A DNA stretch of 64,000 nucleotides from Erythrophleum ivorense (taxonomy: Eukaryota; Streptophyta; Magnoliopsida; Fabales; Fabaceae): NCBI GenBank assembly GCA_026724425.1, contig JAIUCV010000002.1:1989001-2053000 (forward strand), read 5' to 3'. Below the pieces are notes generated by a model. It saw nothing but the letters and a program-made list of their open reading frames with translations, searched no databases and was not told the origin of the DNA. Shown one piece after another: positions 10,574 to 23,735 of the stretch (positions are counted from its first letter, which is position 1; the number at the start of each line of letters is the position of its first letter). A program made the position numbers and the translations under genes.

Positions 10574-12629
10574 TTCCGAATGAAATGGTTCAGAGACGAG
10601 AGAGCAATTGAAGTGGCGTTGGATAGAATGCTATATGTGCAGCTTATTGGTAATGAGAGGACTTCAGGTGATGATGTAATTCAACGTACCCTCCACCAGG
10701 CTACCGAAGACTCTTTCTTCATGACTTCATCTGTCTACATGTAGTGTATGAATTTTCATATTTTTATATATAGAGATTTGTCTACCAGGACAGAGAACCT
10801 TTTAGGGTATAACCTTGAAGTTCAGTTTCATCCTGTACAACAATTAATATCATTATCCAAAAATGTTAATCCTTAGGTTAATAGTATGAACCATAAATAG
10901 AATTGGATACGTATCCAATACATGTTAGATATTTATCTTAAACAGGATACAATATTATAAACTACATATGAAGACTTTATATCTTTATTGTATGGTATTA
11001 TGTATGTCAATATCTATGCTTTTTAAATTATTTTCTCCCTTATTTTTTTTGTAATACAATAGAGTTCGGCATACAAAAAATTGAAATTTGTTTAGTTGCA
11101 TGATGAAAAGAGAAAAAGAAAGATAATATTTTTTTTACAATTTTATTATATTTTTGATATCATTATTTAACTGTATTTGTTTCTTTTTTATTATTTTTTT
11201 AAAAAAGAATAAAAAATTTATTTTTTATTTATTTTATCTATATCATCATTCCTTTTTCATTTTTATACATACCAATCCTATATTCAAAAATGATATGTAA
11301 ACAGGTTAAGATTAAGCCTAGGAGGAGGGAAAGTCTAGGTTTTCAAACTAGAGAAGGCAGACTAATGTTGGCCATAATATCCACACACTTATTCCATTCT
11401 TGTAAGTGTGAAGGATGATAACTCGCCAAATGTATGCACCCTTATTTTCTTCATCTTCATTCATTACATAAATTCTCCTAAAAAATAATTCTTTATCTAC
11501 ACTATTTGAAATTTGAATAATTTGCTTAAAAATCAAGAAAAGTACTCAAGATGCAGGATGATTCAAACCTAGGCAATGATATTACACTAAAATATGTATT
11601 TCTAAGTAGGTTTTCTTCTGTAGACTGGGGAGTTTGGGTCAAAGACGTCACAAATAGTTATCTGTAATCCAAAGTTGTACAATAGAAGTAATTGCCGTTT
11701 TCCACAAATCTACATTATATTATTGCAATCGGGAGTCATATTGCCAATCGGGACTTCGGTGCCGTCTGATGACAAACGCCGCTAGTACTTCACAAATAAT
11801 TATTCGTGGCACCTAACGGTGGACTCTAGTCCCATTCATTTATGAGTTATTCTTCGTATTATGGACCCTAAGTATTAATATTAACCCAATATTATAAAAA
11901 TTGAATTTTTTTAAGTAAGCCTAATTCACAGAAGATAAATAAGCCATGAATAGATATATAAATATGCTAGACATATTTTTAATATATATATATATATATA
12001 TAATTCGCTTTGTGAGGCTACATTAAAATTTCCTTCATTTTAAATCTGTCCATGTATAATTGTGCAATGTGGTAGATTTTAACTTACGTGTTCTCTAAAT
12101 TATGCGCGACTATCATTATATTTAAGTTAAGGTAGCTTTCAACCAAAAGAGAAAAAGAAAAACAAAACACAAATGAATGCCGTCATACTTTATTACAGTT
12201 TTGATTTTTGTTTCATGAACGTGAGCAGAACTACGATCATTGAATTATTTGTTGGGTTGAAAGAGATGTGGCGTTGTGATAGACTGCATATATGGATAGG
12301 GAAGAGAGGAGGAGGCATAAACTAGGAATACAATTGCAAATAACTTGAGTCACCATAGAAACTGATAAAACAAATGAAATTAACTATTAAGTGAGAGGCA
12401 CTCTTGGTGCAATTCCATATCCATAAATAAAAGTAGCCAAAAAAAGTTCACCTGATCTCCCCCCCCCCCCCCCCCCCCAAAAAAAAAAACAACATTTATC
12501 TCCCTTATATATGCACGTAAATTGCCACTCTCCTACCATAGATACAAAATGCATCAATTTACAGGTGAAAATGGATGAAAATGTTTAAAACTCAAAACTT
12601 ATAATCTACAATCAGAACTACTACTTCTT
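10574..12629. other. Intergenic, AT-rich
   Basis: No coding signal is supported. The stretch 11600-11850 is of higher complexity but matches nothing I recognise. An (AT)n run sits near 11980-12002. The last few hundred bases are the 3' flank of the receptor kinase gene. Confidence 0.55.
12459..12489. repeat. Homopolymer junction C20 then A11
   Basis: Twenty consecutive C residues are followed directly by eleven A residues. Such a C run can form i-motif or, on the other strand, G-quadruplex structure, and it is a common site of assembly error. Confidence 0.95.
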
Positions 12630-15600
12630 TCAGCTTCCATCTGCAGAACAAATCTCAAGCTCTGCCCACCAAAGCGAATTAAGTTTAGGAACTGCTGCAT
12701 CAGGTGTTATTTTTGTTATCTCTCTCAATCTCACACTGACTTCTTTCATTGTTGGTCTCAACTTTATGTCAGGATGAACACAAGATTTAATTAACTCAGC
12801 AACTTGTTCCAATTGCTCTTCTTGGAAGGTTGCTAGAGTTGGATCCACCATTCCTCTGAGGGGTCGATTCCCTTGTAGAAAGTTTGATGCCCAGTCTTTA
12901 AATGAGCCATTATCTTCTGAGTAAGGAAGCTTGCCTGTTACCATTTCAAGTAACATAACACCAAAGCTATAAATGTTACTTTCTGGAGTTGCTAACGGCA
13001 CACCATTGTGTCTTCTGCCCCTTGCTTTTGTCTGAGTTGAACTTATTTCCTTCAAGAAACTCAAATCCGAGATTTTGGCAGCATAGTCATCGGTGAGATA
13101 GACATATGACGAGTTCAGGTTACTAAGGGCTATGGGAGGCTTCAACTGGTGCATATGTTGCAGGCAGTAAGCTATGCCCATTGCAATTCTAAGCCTTGTT
13201 ACCCAGTCCAAGTGCTCAGATTCTTTTACTGAAATTTCCATAAAGATCAGATGCATTAGCCAAGGTTCCAGCTTCAACAAGAAGATGACAGAACATTCTT
13301 AAAAGCAGCTATTCATGCATCTGAAAGAGGAGGAAACAGAGAGCGGGAGAGAGAGTAAAAAAAGAGCATATAACCTTTTAATATCAAATTCTCTCACGAA
13401 TAAACTCCTTTTTAAAATGAGAGGTTGTAAAATGATGAGCATTTGAAGAATGGTTAGAGGGAATTTATTTATTTATTTTTTAAATTCTTTTGCACAACAG
13501 AATACTTCTAAACTGATCTGACATTGTTATAGCAAAACCCAAACTGGTTAATATTGTGTCTTTATGATCTACATTCTATACTTAGTCACAAAAGATCATT
13601 GACATGATGAGTAGGCTGGACCCAAAAATGTTTCCATGAGTTTGCTGTTAGAGACAATACTACCATACAACTCAGACTGATGGCAAATTGGTCCCAATTT
13701 TAGTGGCTACAGAGATGACATTATCGTAGTGAGAGCTTCAATACACTGCGTATCAATTGATGGGAATTTTCATTTTTCATCAATCTAACTCATTTCAGAA
13801 AAAATATAGATGAGAATACAAGAGAGCATTCAATAAAATCCAAATTTCGAAATAAATATTCAAAATTTCAAGTAACTAAACTAATTAGACTCATTCGATA
13901 ATGATACTAAGCTCAATTTCCACAATGCTTATGGCCAGCAAAAGTAGCCTAGTGATAACTCTGTAAAAAATATGTTGGGCTCTGGGTTTCCAACTTCTGT
14001 CAAAAAAATTTTTCACTAGTATAAATTACTACTCAGTCATGTCAACAATGAGCTATGTGGCAGTTTTCAGCCCATCCATTAGTTGAGAATGTTCAGAATG
14101 GTGTATTCTCACGAAGAAGTTGAAGGATCAACTGAGGCTACAAGTGTTATCAAGTAAGTATCAAACAGTTCACAGAGTTATTAATACTACTCTACCTCAA
14201 TTTGAGCACGTAATTGTAACTAATGCAAACATTATATACTTCCCTTATATAGTTCTACCAAGACAAGCACTTCTAGAAACAAGAAAGCATATCATAATGG
14301 GCACTACCAAGTCATAAAGCTTCATTCTAAATAAATCAAGCATGTAAAACCAGCAGACTGTAATTAGATGACCAGGAAGAGTGATACTCAACATCATTAA
14401 TTTATATTCTATGATGTAATAATAATACCAAATCGATAGGTACTCACCATGTAAGTGCTCAAAGAGTGTCCCATTAGGGGCATATTCAAAAACCACCATT
14501 CGGGTGAAAGGCTCTTCTTCTTCACAATATCCAAGAAGATTGACAAAATTTTTGTGATTCACTTTTGATAATATATCTATCTGAAACCATAATTGCTTGC
14601 AAAATTAAGAAACAGTTTAACTGCAGAAAATCAACAAATATCATTTTTTTTTCTTTTGGGTTTGATACCTTCTTCCTGAACTGCACTTCTGAACTCTTTG
14701 ACCAATCCTTTGATGATGTCACTGTAACAGACGCTACAGCTATTTCAACTCCACTAGATAAAGTCCCTTTGTACACTGTACCACTGGGTGAAGTACAAAT
14801 TACATTGCTAAAATCTTCACATGCTGCTTCAAGCTCAGATCTTTTCAGCCTTTGCGCTCCTGAAAATGCAATCTATGTCATGCATGTACAAAGGTAAAAA
14901 ATCTACATATAAAACATAAGGAATATATATCAGAGACAAGGAAGTTCAGTCATTCAAGTCATATCATTCGAGTGACCAAGATTTACAAAATATAAGTGGA
15001 GTGAGTCCCTCTTCTGTCTTTCTCATGTTTCACAATCCTGAGCCAGTGTGTGCATTTAAATTAACTGCCGTTTACAGTCATTGCTTTAGAAGAAAAGAAA
15101 TGCTTAAATTTACCTGTTACAAATGCCTTCTGAAGCTGTCCACTTAATCCTGTGGCCCAAGGTTTGACAGTAGCTATCTTATTGGTTTTAAAGAGATAGC
15201 CAATTACTAATATAAGAAGAATTACAGCGCCACCTATAGCTCCTGCCAAAATGGCAACTTGTCGCTCCTTTGAGGAGGTACTTTTAGATTGTCTTCCAGA
15301 GTCAGTAGTAGTCTGGGGTGTAGGAGCTGGCTTCAGTACTGGTGGTGGTATTGCAGATGCAGCTGGGGAAGGTAAAGGAGGATATGGCAAAGGAGATGAA
15401 GCAGGGCTTTCAGGAGGTGGATTAGTTTCACGGTTAAGTGGATTGCGAAGCTCTGTTGTAGAGGCTTCCAGTATTCTCCAAAGACCTGCTTTGCGTTGGT
15501 CAACATTCCTTTAAAAAGGAAAAAAGAATATATACATTAGGACTACTTCATGATAGCCTAAAATAAGCAGAACATGGAACATGGAGAACAGCAGTACACG

Positions 15601-17037
15601 CTAGTTGCAAAAGATTTTCTTGTGGATTGATTGACATACCAATTGATGGATCTTCCTGTGCAAGATGGCAATTTAGCTGTATCAATTAGCTGGTTTTTAT
15701 CTACTTGATATTCAGATAGCTTCATCCGTTCATTGATTTCTGGAGAGAAGTCACCAATAAACTCATTGTTGTCCAGTAAACTGCAAAAAGAAGGAATTCA
15801 GTACAAAGTGATATAAGTTTACAAAAACAAAATTGAACTGTCCAAGAGCATCATCCTACAGGATTGCTAGCGAGATATTACTCCCAAGATCCGCTGGTAT
15901 AGGTCCACTGAAGTTGTTGTATCCCAAATCCAAAACCTCCAACTTTTTCAAACCTGTAAATGCTTCTGGAATGATGCCAGAGAAAGAATTGTTCCGCAAA
16001 ATACTGCAGCATTTTTGCCGTAACCGGTACACAATGTCAATCAACAGAAGGAAACAATAGATTTCATTAGGGAAGGAACTGAGTAACACAGTTGCCTACA
16101 TGGACTTTATGTGAACAAGATTTGCAAGCTCAGGTGCCAGAGCTCCCCCAAGACAAAGATCTTTCAAATTCCTGAGCAACAAAATAATTCTCATGATTAA
16201 GAAGTCCACATGAATTTTGAATGAAATGACAGGTGCCGGTAGAATTACCTAAGGAACAATATGATCACTAGTCATTTGACATAACAGGAGACTAAAAGAG
16301 TTTTGACAATAATTGCAACTGTGATAATAGAATTTTAGAGTACAGTCTCAACATTTATTACATCGAACGCGTTAGTGGTACAGCTCCTTGGCTGCTAAAC
16401 CATTTACAGCAGCATGTGATGCTTAATATGAGTGAAAAAAAGAAGAAGCCTATATTCACACTGAACATTCATTTGGCATTTACCATTGCAGGATTATGAT
16501 AGTTAAGCGCGTAGTGAGAACTGGCAACTCAAATGCATGAATGACGATTGGAAAAAGAAGAAGAAGAAGAAGAAAGACCCGAATAGAAAGATCTATTGCC
16601 CTTGCTTTCTTGCCTAAATTTCTTTCTACTCCAGGCTCTGCCCAAATATTAAACGGAATAAAGAATTAAAATTATTCAGTTTCTGAAAGAAAGAAAATAA
16701 TATCACCACTTACAAGGCAACCACTTTTCTGTCTGAGCACTCAACTCCGAACCAGTTACAGGGGTCAACCTCTCCTTCATCATCAATCCAATTTGACAAA
16801 GCACCAAAAGGGTCCCTCACTATTCTGTGTCTCAACTTCAAAAGTGCCTTACCTGCACAAAGAAACCATTTCTGACTTTTTCCCCAAGTAGCAACAAGTA
16901 ATCATAAGAAAATACAATATTCCACAAATTCAAAATTACATACCTTCGTCGTTTAAAGACCAGCACAAACCGAAGCTCTGAAACAACAACCAGACCCCTG
17001 CAAATCGCAAAATTCGCAGGTTCCAATTCTTGTTCAT
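12630..17037 (-). CDS. LRR receptor-like pseudokinase, MRH1/At2g40270-like, complete
   Basis: Nine exons with GT/AG borders and matching phases: 17037-16944, 16852-16714, 16171-16100, 16003-15860, 15780-15640, 15508-15114, 14859-14669, 14580-14448 and 13228-12630. They sum to 1908 nt, giving 635 residues. Order: signal peptide (residues 1-25), LRR N-terminal cap ending DPCNWFGVEC, short LRR array (NNSFSGIIPEAFTGLKKLEV), a Pro-rich juxtamembrane stretch (residues 227-262), one membrane helix (about 281-303), and a kinase-like domain (about 335-620) ending WWAELEI. Catalytic residues are missing: the VAVK lysine is Ala371 (EIAVASV), the HRD motif is replaced in PIALSNLN (471-473) and DFG is Asp-Leu-Ser (491-493). 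It should therefore be catalytically inactive, as known for this clade. It probably acts at the plasma membrane as a signalling scaffold; the ligand is unknown. The closest family is MRH1, At2g40270 and At3g56050. Confidence 0.93.
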
Positions 17038-20000
17038 TCTTGATATCTGACGGAAACAGAAGACCCCAAATTGATTTTTTTCCCTTGTTTTTTTTGCAAG
17101 AAACGAAGATTAACTGAGCAACGAATTAGTCCTCTAGCGTAGCAAACTGGTTTGGATCCAGAAAGATTCGAAAACGCGTTCGCTCATATACAAGTTTGCT
17201 TTTTCTTTACTTGAAAGTTCGATTAACCAAAAAAAAAAAAAAAAGAGCACTAAATTACATTGTAAAAGATGTTCACACAATTGCAGAGTACACAGGGTGG
17301 AATGGGTCCAAGATGCACCTAAAATAATTGCTGGTCATGGCAGAGGCTCAGTGAAGAGGAGTGGTGACTAACATGATAGAGAGAAGAAGAGAAGGAAAGC
17401 AACGTGTAATGAATGATTTGACATTAATTGTATTGTACGTTGATAAATGGAAGTTATGAGAGGGTGAATTTAGCTGTGGAGGAGACATGTCCTCATAAAA
17501 TCATGCTCAATATCAAACGCTGGATCTCTCCCCGTTTGGCGGCCAATTGGCTACGGCTCCTGCGCGGAAGTTACTTTCAAATTTTAATAATTAATTAGAT
17601 GAATAATAAATTTATAATATGAATCAAATTATAAGTTCTGACTAAATCGTATTTGAGCCTTTCCCATTTGCCAACGATTGATATTTTGATCTTGTTTGCT
17701 TGTGCTAGTCGGTTTCTTTTCTTTCCTTTCCTTCCCTCAGGAGATTTGTCAGTGTATTTGGTGTCCTCAAGTGTTCGGCACAAAGAAGTATTAAATTATA
17801 TTAATTTGCTCTTAGATTTAATTTTTAAAAAAAATGTCGCCTGTTTGGTTCGTTATATATATATTTTATATAATTTATGAAATATTCATTATATTTTTAT
17901 AATTGTTATCTATTTATTAAATTATTATTTTAATTATTAAATTCTTTTTTAAATAAAAATAAAAAATTATTTCTTACCTTATCAACCTTTATCTATTTAT
18001 TTTTTACATTCTCCTCATCTTTATATTATCAATCCAAAGAAGTCATAAATCTCTTATCATATTTCAATATATTATAAAAACATTTCTTTTAATTTATTAT
18101 TTGTTAATTTTATTGGCCAAAAATAAATTAAAATAAGTTGAATATAATTTTTAAAATAATAAAAATATTATGTATCGTTTAGCTAAATCTTAAAAGAAAT
18201 TAGTGTAATTTACTTAAAAAAATCTTTACAAGTTTTCATTTTTGAAAAATGTAACGTGTTTTCAGCAAAGAATAATGTATATTATTATGAATTTCTTTAA
18301 TCATTAGTATGCTCTAAATAAATAATTGTTATTAACCCATAAAAAAACTAAAAGAGAAAAACTTATCCTGTACTTGTTTCATTATTAATTCAATAATGCA
18401 GTTTTTAAAAACATTTATTAAAAAAAATGATGAAGTTTAGGCTTTCCTTTTTATGTTACAACAGATACAGCCCTGCAGTCACATGAAATGCCCCATAGTT
18501 TCGCCTCCTAGCTTTGACACAGCCTTCTAGCTCTTGAATTCTGTGGGTTTTTTTTTTTTTTAAATTCCTCTTCGTAGTTTCACACTCCATTATGTATTTG
18601 CAGTTCCTAATTCTCATTATATTTCTCCACCGGCTCCGGCACACAGGGTCATCGTCACAAGTTTTTTTTTATAAAAATGGTTACGCTACTAGTCAAATGA
18701 ATAATTTCAATTTTGTATCTTTCCTTCGTGCTTCGTGGGTGATAAGGCTTCAATTTCTTCAACTTTAGAAAAATAAAATGGAGCCGATTTCCTTATTTAA
18801 AAGAAACTATTGATTGATTTTTCTTACATTTCGCGTAATATGTCAGATAATTGATTGAAAAATGTGGTCTTGCCAATGGTTAAAGTTGAATTTTATGTAT
18901 ACGTTAATTTTTAATTTCCTTGTACTGCCTCGTGGATGACATACGAGCTACCCTATACGAAGTTGGTAGCCTTTTGCTTTCACGATGACACGTCATTCTT
19001 CCTCTTCCTTAATTTGCTTAAACTCTCTCAGGATAAATTGTCATTTTCTGCTATTGTAATTAAAGTCTTTTTTTTCCCAGTTACGTCATGAAAATCCATC
19101 GCCCAGGAAGCCACTGAAGGTCTTTGTGTGTTTGTTTCTTTTTAATTTTATGTAGTGTTTGAATTAGTATCTGTTCAATCTATCTTCGTATCTTACATAT
19201 TATTATTATTATTATTAAAGCGTTTGTATTTAGTTTAGTGTTATCTAATACGTCTTGTGCCATATCAAAAGCATAAAGGATAATAATCTTAAACAGTATC
19301 TCATAATACTATTATAAAAATTTCATATCTGTCAAATTTTATTTTTAAATTCCATATGTCATAGAACCTTATAATCAATATTAAGAGATACAATATATCA
19401 ATATACCAAACAATTATTTCATTTTTATCTTTATATAAACATAAAAAGGAGAAATAGTATAAGTCTTACTATAAATATAGTTATGCATCGTTTCCAGAAC
19501 CATATTTTTCTTATGTTGACATCTGAACCTTTTTGTTTGGCAAGACTGAGTCAAATTTATTGCTTGAAATTTCAATTACTTAGTAAGCTTTAATATTAAG
19601 ATGTCTCTTTTTGTTTTTTCAAATTTTTATAAAGTCAAATTTTATAAAGTCGTCCTTAAAATTTCGGTGGGAAGTAGTCCGCAGTGTTAGATATGCAGAA
19701 GTACATTAAAACTCAAAAACAAGGTTTATGGGTTGGTTAGAAAATGACCCTCCTTTGTTTTTGTTTCCTTTCCCTTTCGTCGTTATTTACTAAGTCATGA
19801 TGTATGACTCAAATGTCGGGAGCAAAAGAGAAAAATCATTATATATACTTAGCCAAATAAAGATATATTTCAGGGATAAATAGGCAGCAAGGGGACGTCA
19901 TAGACAATGGAAAAAGCTTCTCATAATTAGAGCCCACCCACAATATGTCCGCAAATAAAAGAGCCTACCCCGTGAGTCAAAATGACAAATCAGAAGCTGT

Positions 20001-20205
20001 GAGTCCTAAGCTAGCAATCCCTGTGGTATATTTCACCCGTCAAACTCACATGGAGACTTCTTGCCATGGTTACTTGAATAATAATAATAATAAATAAATA
20101 AATAAATCTTGTAGTTTCCAACTTCCCAAATTATTACATGAAATTCTATCCTCTATGGTTACTGTTCTATAAGATTTTTGAAAACCCATATCTCAGTTAT
20201 CTCTT

Positions 20206-20240
<35 letters not shown>

Positions 20241-20365
20241 AAAGAGTGAGTTTCCCGTAAAAAAAAAAAACTTATTTTATGTATATGTTTATGATAAATC
20301 AAGTTTTGGATTCGGCTCGATTACCATTCAGCCTACTTCAGGCCCAATGTTACTCTTAAATTTCT
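17038..20365. other. Intergenic, AT-rich, receptor kinase upstream region
   Basis: Bases 17038-17560 are the likely 5' UTR and promoter of the receptor pseudokinase. The rest is A/T-rich. Short higher-complexity patches at 18460-18660 and 18890-19120 contain no convincing exon. (ATT)n and (TA)n runs occur near 19200 and 20209-20236. Confidence 0.55.
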
Positions 20366-20560
20366 GTCAACATCACGTGGTCTCCCATTTTCGGTTAGTA
20401 TTCAATGATTGGCTACTACCCAGATAAAGTGCTGTGTTTTTCAAGCACGAACTTAGTAGGATATAACTGTTTGCCCATTTCTAGCCACCTATATGGGTAA
20501 TCACCCTTCTTGTCTATAAATAAGAGGCCAACCCCTCAATTCAAGTGCATTTACTTGAAC
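20366..20560 (+). promoter_or_regulatory. Promoter-like sequence with no recognised gene downstream
   Basis: The plus strand shows a G-box-type CACGTG core (20374-20379), a CCAAT-type inverted motif (attggctac region near 20410) and a good plant TATA box, tctataaataag, at about 20513-20524. A C-rich segment follows where transcription might start, near 20540-20550. No open frame follows. The hairpin at 21219-21354 lies about 700 bp downstream on the same strand. This could drive a noncoding transcript or be a relic. The call rests on motifs only. Confidence 0.3.
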
Positions 20561-21218
20561 ATACTTGTTATTTTTTAATTTATTTATAACTATATATATT
20601 TATCTATTTATTTACAAATTAAATTTATTTAATAGTTTTCTTTTAAAATTTATGTATTGACAACTCTTTTCTTTCTAAGTAAAAATGCAAAGAACTTTTA
20701 ATATAAGAGATTATGTAATTTATCCCGTCAACTTTAAAAGTTAACTATAGAGTCTTATGCGCAGCATAATCTCTCTATTAGCTTTTTTATCTTAAACTCA
20801 AACATCACCAATCCATATAAATTTAAAGAGGTTAACTCAGTAAAAAATAAATAAATACATTTAACTTGTCATCTTGAGTAGCAAATAATGACTTTTTTAA
20901 TTATTTTTTACACTTTTTTTACAATAAAAAAGCCCTCGCTTGCCATTGATGATAATAAGTTGAATATGTTTTTTGTGTTGATTTGACTTGTTTCAACAGA
21001 TACATAAGTAATATTAAGGATTTGGACGAAAAAGTAAGTAAAGAAGGTATATTTCACAAAACAAAAGATTTATGAATTTATAATAAACTTTTAAAGTTCA
21101 TGAGACAAACAATATAAAAAGATGGTATTATATATATATATATACATATATTAAAAATTTTTAAAAATTAAAATACCTGCATACCTAATGTAAAGACTTT
21201 GTTGATGTGTTGAGGATA

Positions 21219-21354
21219 ACAAAATTGTCCTTTGCCTTTCCACAATTTCAAGGAAAACATGATGCAAAGCCTTCCCAAACATAGGTGATGGGCCTCCTAT
21301 AGGAAAAAAGGGCTAGTGTTGCCAGCCTAATGAAGGGCAAAGGACAATTTTGTT
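21219..21354. repeat. 136-bp hairpin with perfect 19-bp inverted arms
   Basis: The arm AACAAAATTGTCCTTTGCC at 21219-21237 is perfectly inverted at 21336-21354 (GGCAAAGGACAATTTTGTT). The loop of about 98 bp is of normal complexity, unlike the surrounding AT-rich DNA. It could be a small MITE or a small-RNA precursor. No target duplication is visible at the ends. Confidence 0.8.
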
Positions 21355-23735
21355 TTTGTCCTTTATAAAAATAGAAGAAGTTGAATTTGCCGCTTTAGAA
21401 GAGACTATTTAGACAAAAAGTACATTTTTCATTTTAAAAATTTGGGATTATTGTCAATTTTATTATATATCAAAATTTTCAATGTGATTTCAAACCTACT
21501 TTGATTAATTAAATTAATAATATGTTATTTTTATATAAAATGGTAATCATTATAACATGTTCAGATAGATTATATACTGCCTATATGGATAGTATATAAT
21601 TTACCAAATTTCTAAGTCCTAACTTCCTTCAAGGTAGAGAATTAAAAGGGCAATGATTAAGAGCTAAGGTTATTTAACTTAAAAAATGTAATATCTATAC
21701 ATACAATGTGTAATTAGCCTTAACATATTGTAATATCCATCAATTCATATGTAATGATATGTTATCAATTTTTACTAATTTAATTGATAAAATTAGAGTT
21801 CAGGATAGCATTGAGAATTTTATCAAATATATAAAATAAAATTAATACAAAATAAATATTTATAAAGAAATTGATAACAACATTAAATTTTTGGTACAAA
21901 AATTGGTATTTTTGCCAACTATTTATTTTTCTAACTTTCCGGTATATATATATATATATATATAACGTCCCCAAAACTTGGTTGAAGAATGCGGTGCTTC
22001 CGATGGTTAAAGTTGATATTTTCGAGAGAATGCTATATATTTTAATTTAATTAGCAGACAAAGAATTTTAAATTATTTTAAGATTTTTCTCATCTTAATT
22101 TTTTTTTTTTGGCTGTTTGGTGAGGCAAAGGGTCCAAAATAGGCCCAGAAAAACAAAACGAAATGGGAAAAAATTGCGCAGAAACCATCCTATTTTAAAA
22201 GAAAGATTAATCATCAAATATTGTCATTTTTTAAAATTCAATTATGATAACTAATCATATTAATAAGAATATTATAATTATTTATTTTATTTAATTGAAT
22301 TTTTAATCTTATTTATTTAAACATAAAAATACAAATTATTATTTAACCATGTATGTCTTTAATTTTTTTTTTTCCAGTCTCAAACATTCCCTAACAATTT
22401 TTACAGTAATTTTTCATTACTGGAGCTAGTAAATATGTTAAAGGGTTTTTAGTTGATGTGTTAGCACTATTGTCCTGTACTTTTATGAAATTAGTTTAAG
22501 GAATGGACAATTTTACAGTACTATTTGCATTATGTACTACTGTGTATATGATAAAATTTTGTTTATTAAAATTAATAAATAATATAATTTTAAAAACACT
22601 TATTTATTAATCTAATAAACAAAAGTTTACCGCATGAATAATGACATACCACAAGTGATACCTGATTGACTGCCCCTATAAACCTAATACACAGCATTCC
22701 CAAATCCCGAACAAGGGACCATAGATAAGTGGAGGGCGAAAGAGCCAACTCAACTAATGCTCACCGACAAATTCTCAGGGCATATTTGGTATAGGAAAAT
22801 AAAAATAAATAATAAATAAATAATGTTATATAATATATATTTTAATTATAAATAATTATTTAATTATTAATTAATATTATTTAAATCATACAAAGTAAAA
22901 ATATTAAAATTATTTTTTATCTTTAAACTTATTTTTTTTCTATTTCTGTTTCTGTATTTAATTTTTATATAATAAAAGCTGTCAGTCCTCGTCATTTTTT
23001 TTTTTGGTGGAATAATTCTTATTGTCTTGAAAAAACTGATTTCAAAACACACTAAAATAATAAAATTCCAAATTCTCATCAGTTCATCTTTCATCTTCCT
23101 GTATTTTCCAAAGATACTATTAATACAAAATTTGTAGGAAGATAACACATACGTAAAGCCATTGAACATAACATTTGCAAAGAGGACGAGCTAAAGGTTA
23201 TACAACAAAGAGGAATGTCTAGCAATGTTTCAAAAATCAAAATATTCATTAAATTAGAAAAGAGATTGGTTTATAGTTTAATAGTCAGATTATAAAACTA
23301 ATTGAACTAATTTATTTTAAATATATTAAATTTTTATATAAAATTTAAATTAATAAATGTTATAAATGTAATTATAAATAATATATACAATTTTAATTTA
23401 ATCATTTAGAATGTTTTTATATATAATAAATTATACTATTATATCAAATAATCACTACTGAAAGAGTGATAAGGAAAGCAAAAGTTTCATCACCCTTGCA
23501 AGTTTGATTTATTAGTTTATCGGTTCCATGCTTGTTCTGGGACTAGATAATTGTCAGTTTATCTATTTTCCAATTGAATCAGCAATCTAATCCAATTTTT
23601 GAATCATTTGCCAAGTAATGGGTCCATGACCCATTTATTGTATGGTGTATCTTCGTTAACTCATTCCATTCTAGATTTTTTTAAACTTCATTTTCAATCT
23701 ACCTAACTTTGATGTTTATTTATCAATATATATTT
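21355..23735. other. Intergenic, AT-rich
   Basis: No coding signal is supported. A (TA)n run lies near 21943-21963. A less AT-rich island at 22640-22790 is unrecognised. Confidence 0.5.

Noticed and set aside
21219..21354. Hairpin as a miR399-type precursor
   Set aside because: The arm core CAAAGGACAATTTT superficially recalls miR399 (CCAAAGGAGAATT), but the mismatches fall in the mature core and the ends do not fit. I do not call it.
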